Shown piece by piece: positions 6,915-14,163 of a stretch of DNA of 20,141 nucleotides. The position numbers were made by a program, and so were the translations under genes. Source of the stretch: Clostridia bacterium (GTDB lineage: Bacteria; Bacillota; Clostridia; Oscillospirales; CAG-272); contig CAAGDE010000125.1 of NCBI GenBank assembly GCA_900768535.1, positions 1-20,141 of the forward strand, in the 5' to 3' direction. A model generated the notes under the pieces. That model worked only from the letters and a program-made list of their open reading frames with translations. It ran no database searches and had not been told where the DNA came from. The first letter of the stretch is position 1. Each line of letters opens with the position of its first letter.

Positions 6915-7952
6915 TCAGTGAATTTCGCGCACGGTGTGTGCCGCCGCGCGGATCATGCGGTTATAGAGCGCCAGTCCCAGACCCTCCTGCGGGGGGAGAT
7001 GCGCATAGATAATCTCCGCGCCAGAGCGGTCTGCCTGCCGCAGTGCCGTAAAGAGCCGGTGTGCCTGCGTGGGGAGATCCTCCTCCGTGCCGACCGGGAG
7101 CAGTCCCTCCGGCGCCAGTGCGGGGATTTCCCCGTCGTAGCAGAGAATCGCACAGCGGCGTGCTTTCTGCTCGGACTGCAGGAAGGCAAGGATTTTTTCC
7201 TCCTCGCCGCAAAGCAGGACCACCGGTGCGTCCGGTGCATAGTGACGGTATTTCATCCCGGGGGAGAGGGGACGCTCGTTTTCGGCGAGCCGGTGCGTCA
7301 CCGCGTCGGCAACCGTGACCCGGTCGGCGACCATGCAGAGCGCGTCATAGGTGATGCCTCCGGGACGCAGAAGCGTCAGCTCCCCGCCGTCCGCCTTGAC
7401 GATGGTGGATTCCAGCCCGATTTCGCTCTCTCCGCCGTCCAGAATCATGTCCACTCTGCCGTCCATATCGTGCGCAACATCGGCGGCACAGGTGGGGGAG
7501 GGCTTCCCGGAGAGGTTTGCGGAGGGTGCCGCAACGGGGAATCCGCACAGCGCAATCAGGCGGTGTGCCACCGGGTGTGAGGGGCAGCGCACGGCAACCG
7601 TTTCCAGCCCGCCCGTGGTTGCAAGCGGAACGATCGGCTTGCGTGGCAGGATGACCGTCAGCGGACCCGGCATAAAGGCTTTTGCCAGCCGGTAATAGAT
7701 TGGGCTTGTGATGGCGTACTGCTCCGCGTCCTCCGGCTTTGCCACGTGAATGATGAGGGGGTTGTCCGAGGGGCGACCCTTTGCGGCATAGATTTTTTTT
7801 GCCGCGCCCGCGTCCAGCGCGTTCCCGCCCAGTCCGTAGACCGTTTCGGTCGGAAAGACCACCAGTCCGCCCCGGCGTAAAATATCCGCCGCCCGCCGCA
7901 GATCATCCGCCTGCCGCTCCGGGTCGGTGATTTTGATATGTTCTGTTTTCAA
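6915..7952 (-). CDS. sua5: L-threonylcarbamoyladenylate synthase (Sua5, two-domain)
   Basis: Sua5 makes threonylcarbamoyl-AMP from threonine, bicarbonate and ATP, the first step of t6A37 modification of ANN-decoding tRNAs. The 345 residues include the YrdC/Sua5 domain (about 13-210), with FPTETVYGLG (33-42), KGRPSDNPL (58-66), PGPLT (95-99) and APSANLSGKPSPT (142-154). The linker SPGMKYRHYAP (230-240) is the hallmark of true Sua5 proteins and precedes the C-terminal Sua5 domain. The start is TTG at 7952: there is no suitable ATG, and GAAAGGA sits about 6 bases upstream. The TTG may lower expression. The gene follows a 274-base repeat-filled gap after prfA and runs into parC. Confidence 0.94.
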   Translation of the reverse strand: MKTEHIKITDPERQADDLRRAADILRRGGLVVFPTETVYGLGGNALDAGAAKKIYAAKGRPSDNPLIIHVAKPEDAEQYAITSPIYYRLAKAFMPGPLTVILPRKPIVPLATTGGLETVAVRCPSHPVAHRLIALCGFPVAAPSANLSGKPSPTCAADVAHDMDGRVDMILDGGESEIGLESTIVKADGGELTLLRPGGITYDALCMVADRVTVADAVTHRLAENERPLSPGMKYRHYAPDAPVVLLCGEEEKILAFLQSEQKARRCAILCYDGEIPALAPEGLLPVGTEEDLPTQAHRLFTALRQADRSGAEIIYAHLPPQEGLGLALYNRMIRAAAHTVREIH

Positions 7953-8008
7953 TGCTTGTCCTTTCCGAAAAACGGGGTGACGCCACGGGTGAAGCTGCGT
8001 TCAGCGGT

Positions 8009-8073
8009 GCGTTCGCCTGTTTCGCCCTCATCCGTCGCCTGCGGCGCCACCTTCCCCCTCGAAGGGGATGGCT
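8009..8073 (+). repeat. Family 1 hairpin repeat, copy 1 (subfamily A)
   Basis: The copy contains TTCGCCTGTTTCGCCCTCATCC, written here as its parts TTCGCCTG, TTTCGCC and CTCATCC, then a short CGCC/GGCG hairpin, then CCTTCCCC (8050-8057) opposite AGGGGATGG. The second stem carries one mismatch compared with copies near 15.9 kb. It lies in the prfA-sua5 gap, whose remaining bases (8074-8186) contain no gene but resemble the sequence following the copy at 15742. Confidence 0.75.
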
Positions 8074-8186
8074 GTTACGGTTATGCCGTGAGATTCAGAG
8101 ACTGCGTTTGAATTATGATAAGATAGACCGAATGTTAGCGCCGACCGCCCGCCTGTATTTAACGGCTGCGCAAAATTCCCTCAGTT

Positions 8187-8261
8187 AAAGTTCTTGGTGT
8201 TCTTAGCCCCTTCTTTCAAGAAGGGGCTAAGCGGGGTTTGGGGCAGGAGCCCCAAGGTCTT
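8187..8261 (+). repeat. Family 2 hairpin repeat, copy 1, overlapping the 3' end of prfA
   Basis: The unit begins AAAGTTCTTGG and ends AAGGTCTT. It holds a perfect 13-bp stem (TTAGCCCCTTCTT at 8203-8215, AAGAAGGGGCTAA at 8218-8230, 2-base loop) and a 7-bp stem (TTGGGGC at 8238-8244, GCCCCAA at 8249-8255). A second copy at 16145-16218 has the same layout. Read on the minus strand, 8227-8261 is translated as the tail of PrfA, and the TAG stop lies inside the 13-bp stem. No T-run follows the stem on the minus strand. Confidence 0.85.
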
Positions 8262-9336
8262 CCCCTCCTTGATTCAGTCGCTTTGCCGTTTCCGCGGTTG
8301 CCAGGGCGTTGATCATTTCGCCGATGTCGCCGTCGAGGAAACGGTCAAGGGAATAGAGCGACAGCCCGATGCGGTGATCGGTGACGCGTCCCTGGGGGTA
8401 GTTGTAGGTGCGGATGCGTTCGCTCCGGTCGCCGGTGCCGACCTGACCGCGGCGGTCGGCGGCGATCTGCTCGTCGCGTTCCCGCAGGGCGCGGTCATAG
8501 AGGATCGTGCGGAGCATGGTCATTGCCTTGTCGCGGTTCTTGAACTGACTGCGTTCCTCCTGACACTCCACCACGATTCCGGTGGGCTTGTGCGTCAGGC
8601 GGACGGCGGATTCGGTCTTGTTGATGTGCTGACCGCCCGCGCCGCTCGACTTGCAGGATTCGAAGATCAGATCGGCGGGATTGACGGCAATGTCTACCTC
8701 CTCCGCCTCCGGCAGGACCGCGACCGTTGCTGTGGAGGTCTGAATGCGACCCTGCGACTCGGTCAGCGGGACGCGCTGAACCCGGTGAACGCCGCTTTCA
8801 AACCGGAACCGGGAGTACGCCCCCGTGCCCTCCACCGAAAAGACCACCTGCCGGAAGCCGCCCAGCTCGGTTGGGGTCTCGCTCATCATCCGGCAGGAAA
8901 AACCGGCGTTTGCCGCGTACATATTGTACATCCGGTAAAGCACCGCCGCAAACAGGGCGGCTTCTTCGCCGCCGGCACCGGCACGGATCTCGATCATCAC
9001 GTTTTTCTCATCGCGCGGGTCGCGGGGCAGGAGCAGAACGGTCAGCTCCCGCTCGGCGGTCTCTGCCGCATCGCGCGCGTCCCGCAGCTCCTCGGCGGCA
9101 AGGTCGTGCAGCTCCGCATCGCCGCCGTCCAGAAGGGAGAGCGCCTCCGTGATCCGCTCCTGCGTCTGCCTCCATACCCGGTAGGCATCCATGACCGGGG
9201 TCAGCGACCGGTAATCCTTCATGATCCGGCGCAGCTTTTCCGCATCGGACGCCAGTGCCGGATCGGACATGGAGGACTCCAGCCCGCGATACCGCTCCTC
9301 GGTTTCCCGCAGTCGGGAGAGAAGCGTTTCGGTCAT
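8227..9336 (-). CDS. prfA: Peptide chain release factor 1 (RF1)
   Basis: RF1 reads UAA and UAG in the ribosomal A site and triggers peptide release. The 369 residues contain an N-terminal helical domain (1-110), the conserved IRAGAGGEEAALF (117-129), the stop-codon-recognition loop VPLTESQGRI with the P-x-T tripeptide at 190-192 (marks RF1 rather than RF2), and the catalytic SGAGGQHINKTES with GGQ at 234-236. The family normally ends near the EMINALATAETAKRL helix. Here about 10 further residues (DLGAPAPNPA) and the TAG stop come from a family 2 repeat. The ATG overlaps the stop of the M18 aminopeptidase gene (ATGA, 9333-9336), so translation is coupled. No prmC, the gene for the GGQ methyltransferase often next to prfA, follows. 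Confidence 0.96.
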   Translation of the reverse strand: MTETLLSRLRETEERYRGLESSMSDPALASDAEKLRRIMKDYRSLTPVMDAYRVWRQTQERITEALSLLDGGDAELHDLAAEELRDARDAAETAERELTVLLLPRDPRDEKNVMIEIRAGAGGEEAALFAAVLYRMYNMYAANAGFSCRMMSETPTELGGFRQVVFSVEGTGAYSRFRFESGVHRVQRVPLTESQGRIQTSTATVAVLPEAEEVDIAVNPADLIFESCKSSGAGGQHINKTESAVRLTHKPTGIVVECQEERSQFKNRDKAMTMLRTILYDRALRERDEQIAADRRGQVGTGDRSERIRTYNYPQGRVTDHRIGLSLYSLDRFLDGDIGEMINALATAETAKRLNQGGEDLGAPAPNPA

Positions 9337-10721
9337 GCGAAGTGATAGAACGCGACAAACGCGCGGTATGCCTCGTACAGGTCGGTTTTTGCAATCACCT
9401 CATACGGCGCGTGCATGGAGAGCACCGGAACGCCGAGGTCGACGGTGTCGATGTTGTGGTTCGCCATGTACTTTGCAATGGTTCCGCCGCCGCCGACATC
9501 AATCTTTCCGAGCTCGCAGGTCTGCCAGACCACGCCCGCACCGTTCAGACAGCGGCGCACCCAGCCGACCAGCTCGGCGGAAGCATCGGAGGTGCCGCTC
9601 TTTCCGCGCGCACCGGTGAATTTGCACATGGCAACGCCGCAGTTGATCAGCGCCGCGTTGCGTTTTTCGTAAACATCGTCAAAGTTCGGGTCATAGGTTG
9701 CCGCCACATCGCTGGAGAGGCACCTGGACGCCGCACGGACTGCCGCCGCATTGCCGCCCAGCGCGTGTGCGAACTCCGCGAGCAGATCAACGATCAGACT
9801 GCACTGCATTCCGGAAACGCCCTCGCTGCCGATCTCCTCCTTGTCGGCAAGGATGCACATGGTGGTGTGGACGGATTCGTCCGCGTCGAGCATGGCGGTC
9901 AGGGACGGGTAGGCACAGCAGCGGTCATCGTGCCCGTAGCCGCAGATCATCGAGCGGTCAAAGCCGACATCGCGCGCCCGTCCGGCAGGGACGATGCAAA
10001 GCTCCGCCGACTGGAAGTCCGCCTCGGTCATGCCGTATTTTTCGCGGAGATAAGCCAGGACGTTCGCCTTGACCGCGTCCTTGTCCTCCTCCGGGAGCGG
10101 GCGGCTGCCGACCAGAATGTTCAGCTTTTCCGCCTGGAACGCCGTGCCGACCGGCTTTGCGTTCTCCGCCGCCGCAAGGTGGGGGAGCAGGTCGGTGATA
10201 TACATCACGGGGTCGCTTTCGTCCTCGCCGACGGTTACGCTGACCACCTCGCCGTCCTCGCGCACCACCACGCCGTGGAGCGCCAGCGGCAGGGCAAGCC
10301 ACTGGTATTTGCGGATGCCGCCGTAGTAGTGGGTTTTGAGAAAGCAGAGGGAGCTGTTCTCAAACAGCGGGTTCTGCTTGAGGTCGAGCCGCGGGGAGTC
10401 GATGTGCGCGCAGGTGATCCGCACGCCCTGGTTGATGGGCTCCGAGCCGATGCGGAAGACGAACAGGTTCTTGCCGCGGTTGTTGTAGTAGTACTTGCCG
10501 CCCGCGGTCAGGCTGTCGCCGAAGTGCCAGGCGCGGTAGCCGGCGTTCTCTGCCATCCTGACACCGATGGCAACCGCTTCGCGCTCGGTTTTGGCACCGT
10601 CGAGGAATTTCATGTAGCCCTTTGCATATTCGTAAGCATCCGTGACGACCTTGTCGCCGGCGGCTTCAAAGACGGTTTTCTTTTCGTAAACGTTCGGGTT
10701 GGTTTCTTTCTTGTCTGCCAT
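9333..10721 (-). CDS. apeB: M18 family aminopeptidase (aspartyl aminopeptidase type)
   Basis: This cytoplasmic metallopeptidase trims N-terminal, often acidic, residues from peptides. At 462 residues it has the usual bacterial M18 length. The metal and catalytic segments are present: CAHIDSPRLDLK (His106), GYGHDDR (Asp265/266), DADESVHTTM, ADKEEIGSEG (Glu295, Glu296) and VLSMHAPYEV (His437). The reading frame extends upstream to 10955, but the ATG at 10721 is chosen because AAAGGAG lies 9 bases before it. That ribosome site overlaps the TAA of the lytic transglycosylase gene, giving tight coupling. With the M29 enzyme and PepT this makes three peptide-trimming enzymes in 10 kb, consistent with an organism that uses peptides. 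Confidence 0.94.
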   Translation of the reverse strand: MADKKETNPNVYEKKTVFEAAGDKVVTDAYEYAKGYMKFLDGAKTEREAVAIGVRMAENAGYRAWHFGDSLTAGGKYYYNNRGKNLFVFRIGSEPINQGVRITCAHIDSPRLDLKQNPLFENSSLCFLKTHYYGGIRKYQWLALPLALHGVVVREDGEVVSVTVGEDESDPVMYITDLLPHLAAAENAKPVGTAFQAEKLNILVGSRPLPEEDKDAVKANVLAYLREKYGMTEADFQSAELCIVPAGRARDVGFDRSMICGYGHDDRCCAYPSLTAMLDADESVHTTMCILADKEEIGSEGVSGMQCSLIVDLLAEFAHALGGNAAAVRAASRCLSSDVAATYDPNFDDVYEKRNAALINCGVAMCKFTGARGKSGTSDASAELVGWVRRCLNGAGVVWQTCELGKIDVGGGGTIAKYMANHNIDTVDLGVPVLSMHAPYEVIAKTDLYEAYRAFVAFYHFA

Positions 10722-10735
10722 TGCTGCAGTCTCCT

Positions 10736-11314
10736 TTATTGATAATAGAGTTTTGTATACATTTTCAGGGCCGCCGCGGCACCGGTTGTGAACTTTGCCG
10801 CGGCGGGGTCGGGGATGTTTGTCAGTTTTCCCTGTTTGTTCAGGCACGCGGGATCCAGAATCCATGCATCGACCTTTTCGGTCCCGGCGCGCCAGGCGGC
10901 AAACACCGGCTCCCACATTCCGTACCTTGCGTAGAGGAAGGAGAGATAGGCGCATCCGGCGCGCAGATTGGTGGCGGGGTCGTAGAGCATTCCCGCCTCG
11001 GGCACCGGCTCGTGCAGGATGTCCGTGCAGATTTCGGAAAAGCGCTCGTAGGTCAGCCGGAACAGCCCGGTTCCGCCGTCCGCAGCCCTGCCGGCACCGT
11101 CAAAGCCGCTTTCGGCACGGACGACCGCCAGCGCCGCCGCTTCGGGAATGCCTGCCTCCTCCGCCGCCGCGGCAATCGCATTCCTGTATGCCTTGGGGCG
11201 TGGATAGTTTCTTTTCTCGATGGCGGTGGCTATGCCGTCAAAGGCAAAGCCGAAGCCGACCGACAGCAGAATCAGCAGGAAGAACGCCGCGATGTGACGG
11301 GAGGTCAGCTTCAT
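10736..11314 (-). CDS. Membrane-anchored lytic transglycosylase-like protein (SLT domain)
   Basis: Lytic transglycosylases cleave MurNAc-GlcNAc bonds in peptidoglycan. The 192-residue protein has an N-terminal hydrophobic anchor (about 8-28) and an SLT domain (about 40-190). The catalytic Glu68 is in VVRAESGFD, and GCAYLSFLYARYG (120-132) matches the family's later helix. Two usually conserved spots differ: GLFRLT (83-88) where GLMQI is typical, and AAWRAG (139-144) where AAYNAG is typical. The position after coaE, with an ATGA overlap (11311-11314), is common in Clostridia. Activity may be altered by the substitutions; the fold assignment is good. Confidence 0.85.
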   Translation of the reverse strand: MKLTSRHIAAFFLLILLSVGFGFAFDGIATAIEKRNYPRPKAYRNAIAAAAEEAGIPEAAALAVVRAESGFDGAGRAADGGTGLFRLTYERFSEICTDILHEPVPEAGMLYDPATNLRAGCAYLSFLYARYGMWEPVFAAWRAGTEKVDAWILDPACLNKQGKLTNIPDPAAAKFTTGAAAALKMYTKLYYQ

Positions 11315-11913
11315 ACGGTCAGCACCCCCGTTTCAAAGAGGATCCTCCGCACCGCTCCGGTCAGCCCCTCCAGACCGCCGTTGTTCTCGATGATGTAGTC
11401 GGAATGCGCACGGAAGAAGCTGTCCGGCTTCTGCGCGTTCATCCGCAGTCTTGCGTCCGATTCGCCGATGCCGTCCCGCCCCATGATGCGCGCCAGCCGG
11501 GCTTCCGGGGACGCCAGCACCGACACGATGATGCTGCAGATCCGGTCCGCACCCGCTTCAAACAGCTGCGGGGCATCGAAGACCGCCGCCCGACAGCCCT
11601 CCTCGCGCAACCGGCGCAGGCGGCGTCCGACGTCCGTCATGATGTACCGATGGGAGAGGGCATTCAGCGCCTCCAGCTCGGCGGGGTCGGAGAAAACGGT
11701 TCTGCCGAGCGCCCGCCGGTCCAGCGTCCCGTCCGGGGCGAGAATCTCCCGCCCGAAGCGCCGGACCAGCTCGGAAAGACAGTCCGAGGGGGGGATCAGC
11801 AGGGTGCGCCAGACCTGATCCGCATCGATGACGGGAAGCCCGAACGAGGCGAACAGCTGCGCCACCGTGCTTTTCCCGGCACCGGTGGGACCGGTCAGAC
11901 CGATGGTCAGCAT
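11311..11913 (-). CDS. coaE: Dephospho-CoA kinase
   Basis: CoaE phosphorylates the 3'-OH of dephospho-CoA with ATP, the last step of coenzyme A synthesis. The 200 residues are the normal length. The P-loop GPTGAGKST is at 8-16 and the VIDADQVWR segment at 28-36 matches the conserved IDAD motif. The adenylate-kinase-like CoA-binding and lid parts follow (LASPEARLARIMGRDG, about 142-157). The reading frame is open further upstream, but the ATG at 11913 gives the standard MLTIGLTGPTGAGKS beginning. It overlaps the end of the oxidoreductase gene by 7 bases and has only a weak ribosome site, so coupling is likely. It ends overlapping the transglycosylase gene. Confidence 0.95.
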   Translation of the reverse strand: MLTIGLTGPTGAGKSTVAQLFASFGLPVIDADQVWRTLLIPPSDCLSELVRRFGREILAPDGTLDRRALGRTVFSDPAELEALNALSHRYIMTDVGRRLRRLREEGCRAAVFDAPQLFEAGADRICSIIVSVLASPEARLARIMGRDGIGESDARLRMNAQKPDSFFRAHSDYIIENNGGLEGLTGAVRRILFETGVLTV

Positions 11914-13043
11914 GGCGGCACCGTCCCGAATTCCAGCGGGTGCGCGCTGACCGCCGCAATGACCGCCTGCACCGCCGCTCCGTCGGAGAGGGAGGGGGAG
12001 AAGGGCTTGTTTTCCGCAACCGCCGAAAGGAAGGCATACATCGAGTTCAGGTGCCCGTACAGCCAGCCTGCCGGGGCTTTGGGGGAGGGGAAAACCATGC
12101 CGGGGTAGCGCCCCACGCACTCAATGCGGGTATATCCCCTGGTTCCGCCGAGCGCGCCGTCTTCCGCCGTTGCATCATAGAAATACAGCCAGTCCGGCTC
12201 CATCAGGGAGAAGCGCAGACTGCCGCGCCGTCCGTAGATTTCAAAGGCCAGGTCATCGTTGGTTCCCAGCGCCACCTTGCTGAATTCCATGGTTCCCACG
12301 GCGCCGCCCTCGGTTTCGGCGGTCATATAGAACGCCTCGTCCGCGTTGGTCGTCCAGGGATTCCCGCCCATGTCCGTGTGCGTGGGGCAGACGATCTGCG
12401 AATGCCCCGCGACCCGCGTCATTCTGCCGCAGAGCCAGGTCATCAGGTCGATGACATGGGAGCCGAGGTCATAGAGCGTTCCGCCGCCGCAGATATCGCG
12501 GTTCTGCTTCCATCCGGCGCGGCGGGCGGGATCGAGACAGCTGTTGTGCCGGTAGACCGCGTGGTAGCTGACGATGTCTCCCAGCCGTCCCGCATCAATC
12601 AGCTGTTTTGCCCGCATACAGGGCGCCAGCCAGCGGTTGTTGAAAACCATTCCGCAGGTTTTTCCGCTTCGGCGCTCCAGTGCGGCAAGCTCCGCCGCTT
12701 CCTCTGCGGTCAGGCACAGCGGCTTTTCGCACAGGACGTGCTTTCCCGCCGCAAGCGCCTTTTTGACGGTGGCATAGTGGCAGTTGTTTGGGGTGCAGAC
12801 ATCGATGACGTCGATATCGGGATCCCCGATCAGGTCATCCTCCCGGACGGTTGCAACCGGGATGCCGAATTCCGAGGCGACCCGGTCGGATTTTTCCTGC
12901 GTGGTCGTGCAGACCCCGGCTGTCACCGCGGCGAAGGGGAGCGCGCCGTAAAAGAACGGGAGATTCCGAACCGCCCAGGTATGGGTTCTGCCCATGGAGC
13001 CGAAGCCGATCAGCCCGATGCGCAAGGTTTTTCTTTCAGCCAT
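11907..13043 (-). CDS. Gfo/Idh/MocA family NAD(P)-dependent oxidoreductase
   Basis: The family oxidises or reduces sugars, inositols and related compounds with NAD(P). The 378 residues include the Rossmann motif RIGLIGFGSMGRTH (8-21), the substrate/cofactor signature CEKPL with Lys107, and GGGTLYDLGSHVIDL (186-200) holding the Asp192 and His196 of the catalytic D-x-x-x-H motif. A C-terminal alpha/beta domain follows. The substrate is not evident and no sugar genes flank it. The ATG at 13043 has AAAGGCGG about 8 bases upstream; upstream in-frame codons lie in the promoter region and are rejected. It is the first gene of the leftward run and directly overlaps coaE. Confidence 0.92.
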   Translation of the reverse strand: MAERKTLRIGLIGFGSMGRTHTWAVRNLPFFYGALPFAAVTAGVCTTTQEKSDRVASEFGIPVATVREDDLIGDPDIDVIDVCTPNNCHYATVKKALAAGKHVLCEKPLCLTAEEAAELAALERRSGKTCGMVFNNRWLAPCMRAKQLIDAGRLGDIVSYHAVYRHNSCLDPARRAGWKQNRDICGGGTLYDLGSHVIDLMTWLCGRMTRVAGHSQIVCPTHTDMGGNPWTTNADEAFYMTAETEGGAVGTMEFSKVALGTNDDLAFEIYGRRGSLRFSLMEPDWLYFYDATAEDGALGGTRGYTRIECVGRYPGMVFPSPKAPAGWLYGHLNSMYAFLSAVAENKPFSPSLSDGAAVQAVIAAVSAHPLEFGTVPPC

Positions 13044-13082
13044 AGGAGCCGCCTTTCTGCGAAAAAAATGATACCATTTTAT

Positions 13083-13111
13083 ATTATACCTCATTTTTTC
13101 TTTTTTTTCAA
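13083..13111 (-). promoter_or_regulatory. Promoter of the nine-gene leftward run
   Basis: On the minus strand TTGAAA (13106-13111) and a perfect TATAAT (13083-13088) are 17 bases apart. The ATG of the Gfo/Idh gene is 40 bases past the -10 box. No other comparable promoter was noticed before parC, so coaE, prfA, sua5 and parC may depend on it. Confidence 0.85.
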
Positions 13112-13153
13112 GGGGGAAGCGGTTTTTTTTCGAAAGAATCGTCCGAAACGCTA

Positions 13154-13182
13154 TTGCAATTTGATGCAAAACAGAGTATAAT
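13154..13182 (+). promoter_or_regulatory. Promoter of murB-thyX-whiA
   Basis: TTGCAA (13154-13159) and a perfect TATAAT (13177-13182) are 17 bases apart. It diverges from the promoter at 13083-13111 with 42 bases between the -35 boxes, so a regulator bound there could affect both. The leader to the murB ATG is about 57 bases and shows no convincing riboswitch. Confidence 0.82.
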
Positions 13183-13245
13183 AGAAAGTGGAGACGGATC
13201 CGCAGTCGGATTCCCTTACATCCACCATTGCAACCGGAGGACCCT

Positions 13246-14145
13246 ATGACGGCGGAGTGCTTTTTGCAAAACGGAATACCGGCGCAGGCGGATTGCCCTC
13301 TCTCTGAGCTGTGCTCCTTCCGCATCGGCGGCAGGGCGGGTGTTGCGGTCTTTCCCCGGACGCGGGAGGAGCTGATCCTTGCCCTGCGGACCGTGTTGCG
13401 GGAGGGGGCGCCGTTTGACGTGGCGGGAAACGGGACAAACCTGCTCTTTCCGGACGGCGTCTATCCCGGCGTGCTGATCGTTACCCGCCGGATGCGGGAG
13501 GCGGATTTTTCCGGCACGGAGGTCACCGCGTCTGCGGGAATGCCCCTGCCGGCACTTGCGGCGGAAGCCATGCGTCGGGGGCTGTCCGGTCTGGAATTCG
13601 CGCAGGGGATTCCCGGGACGGTCGGCGGCGGGGTGTTCATGAACGCCGGTGCGTTCGGCGGCTGTATGGCGGACGTGACCGTGTGGTCGGAATGCTTTGA
13701 CACCGGGACGGGGGAGGTTCTGCGCTTTTGCGGTGCGGAGCAGTGCTTCGGGACGCGCACCAGCATCTATGAGCGCAACAAGCGGTACATCCTGCTGGGC
13801 GCGGGACTGCACCTGACGCCGGGGGATCCTGCCGCGATTGCACGGAAAACGGAGGACTGCCGCACAAGACGCGCAAGGACACAGCCGCTGGATCTGCCCA
13901 GCGCGGGAAGCGTGTTCCGTCACCCGCCGGGGGCGTTTGCGGGAAAGCTGATTGAGGATTGCGGACTGAAGGGAACGCGCATCGGCGGCGCGGAGGTGTC
14001 CACCCTGCACGCGGGCTTCATCGTCAACACCGGCGGCGCGACTGCGGCGGACGTGGAGGCGCTGATTGCGCGCATCCGGGAGACGGTGCTCCGCAGAACC
14101 GGCTACCGGCTGGAATGCGAGGTCCGCACCCTGACATACCGATAA
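13246..14145 (+). CDS. murB: UDP-N-acetylenolpyruvoylglucosamine reductase
   Basis: MurB reduces UDP-GlcNAc-enolpyruvate to UDP-MurNAc with NADPH and FAD, the second committed step of peptidoglycan synthesis. The 299 residues match the short type II form of Firmicutes. The FAD-binding domain shows GNGTNLLF (61-68) and GIPGTVGGGVFMNAGAFGG (121-139). The catalytic Ser222 is in SAGSVFRHP, and the C-terminal LECEVRTL carries the conserved Glu region. Arg171 is kept in FGTRTSIY, where FxYRxS is usual. The ATG at 13246 is chosen because GGAGG (13236-13240) lies 5 bases upstream; the in-frame TTG at 13228 lacks a ribosome site. It is first in the murB-thyX-whiA operon. Confidence 0.95.
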   Translation: MTAECFLQNGIPAQADCPLSELCSFRIGGRAGVAVFPRTREELILALRTVLREGAPFDVAGNGTNLLFPDGVYPGVLIVTRRMREADFSGTEVTASAGMPLPALAAEAMRRGLSGLEFAQGIPGTVGGGVFMNAGAFGGCMADVTVWSECFDTGTGEVLRFCGAEQCFGTRTSIYERNKRYILLGAGLHLTPGDPAAIARKTEDCRTRRARTQPLDLPSAGSVFRHPPGAFAGKLIEDCGLKGTRIGGAEVSTLHAGFIVNTGGATAADVEALIARIRETVLRRTGYRLECEVRTLTYR

Positions 14146-14163
14146 AACAGGAGAAACAGAAGC

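Noticed and set aside
5750..7012. A 420-codon plus-strand frame opposite parC
   Set aside because: It lies opposite the conserved ParC core and shows no domain; a by-product of GC-rich codon use.
8194..9345. A 383-codon plus-strand frame opposite prfA
   Set aside because: It is antisense to RF1, whose GGQ and PxT motifs are clear, and begins within a repeat.
13189..13245. A riboswitch in the murB leader
   Set aside because: The leader is under 60 bases and no known aptamer core or paired terminator/antiterminator could be found.
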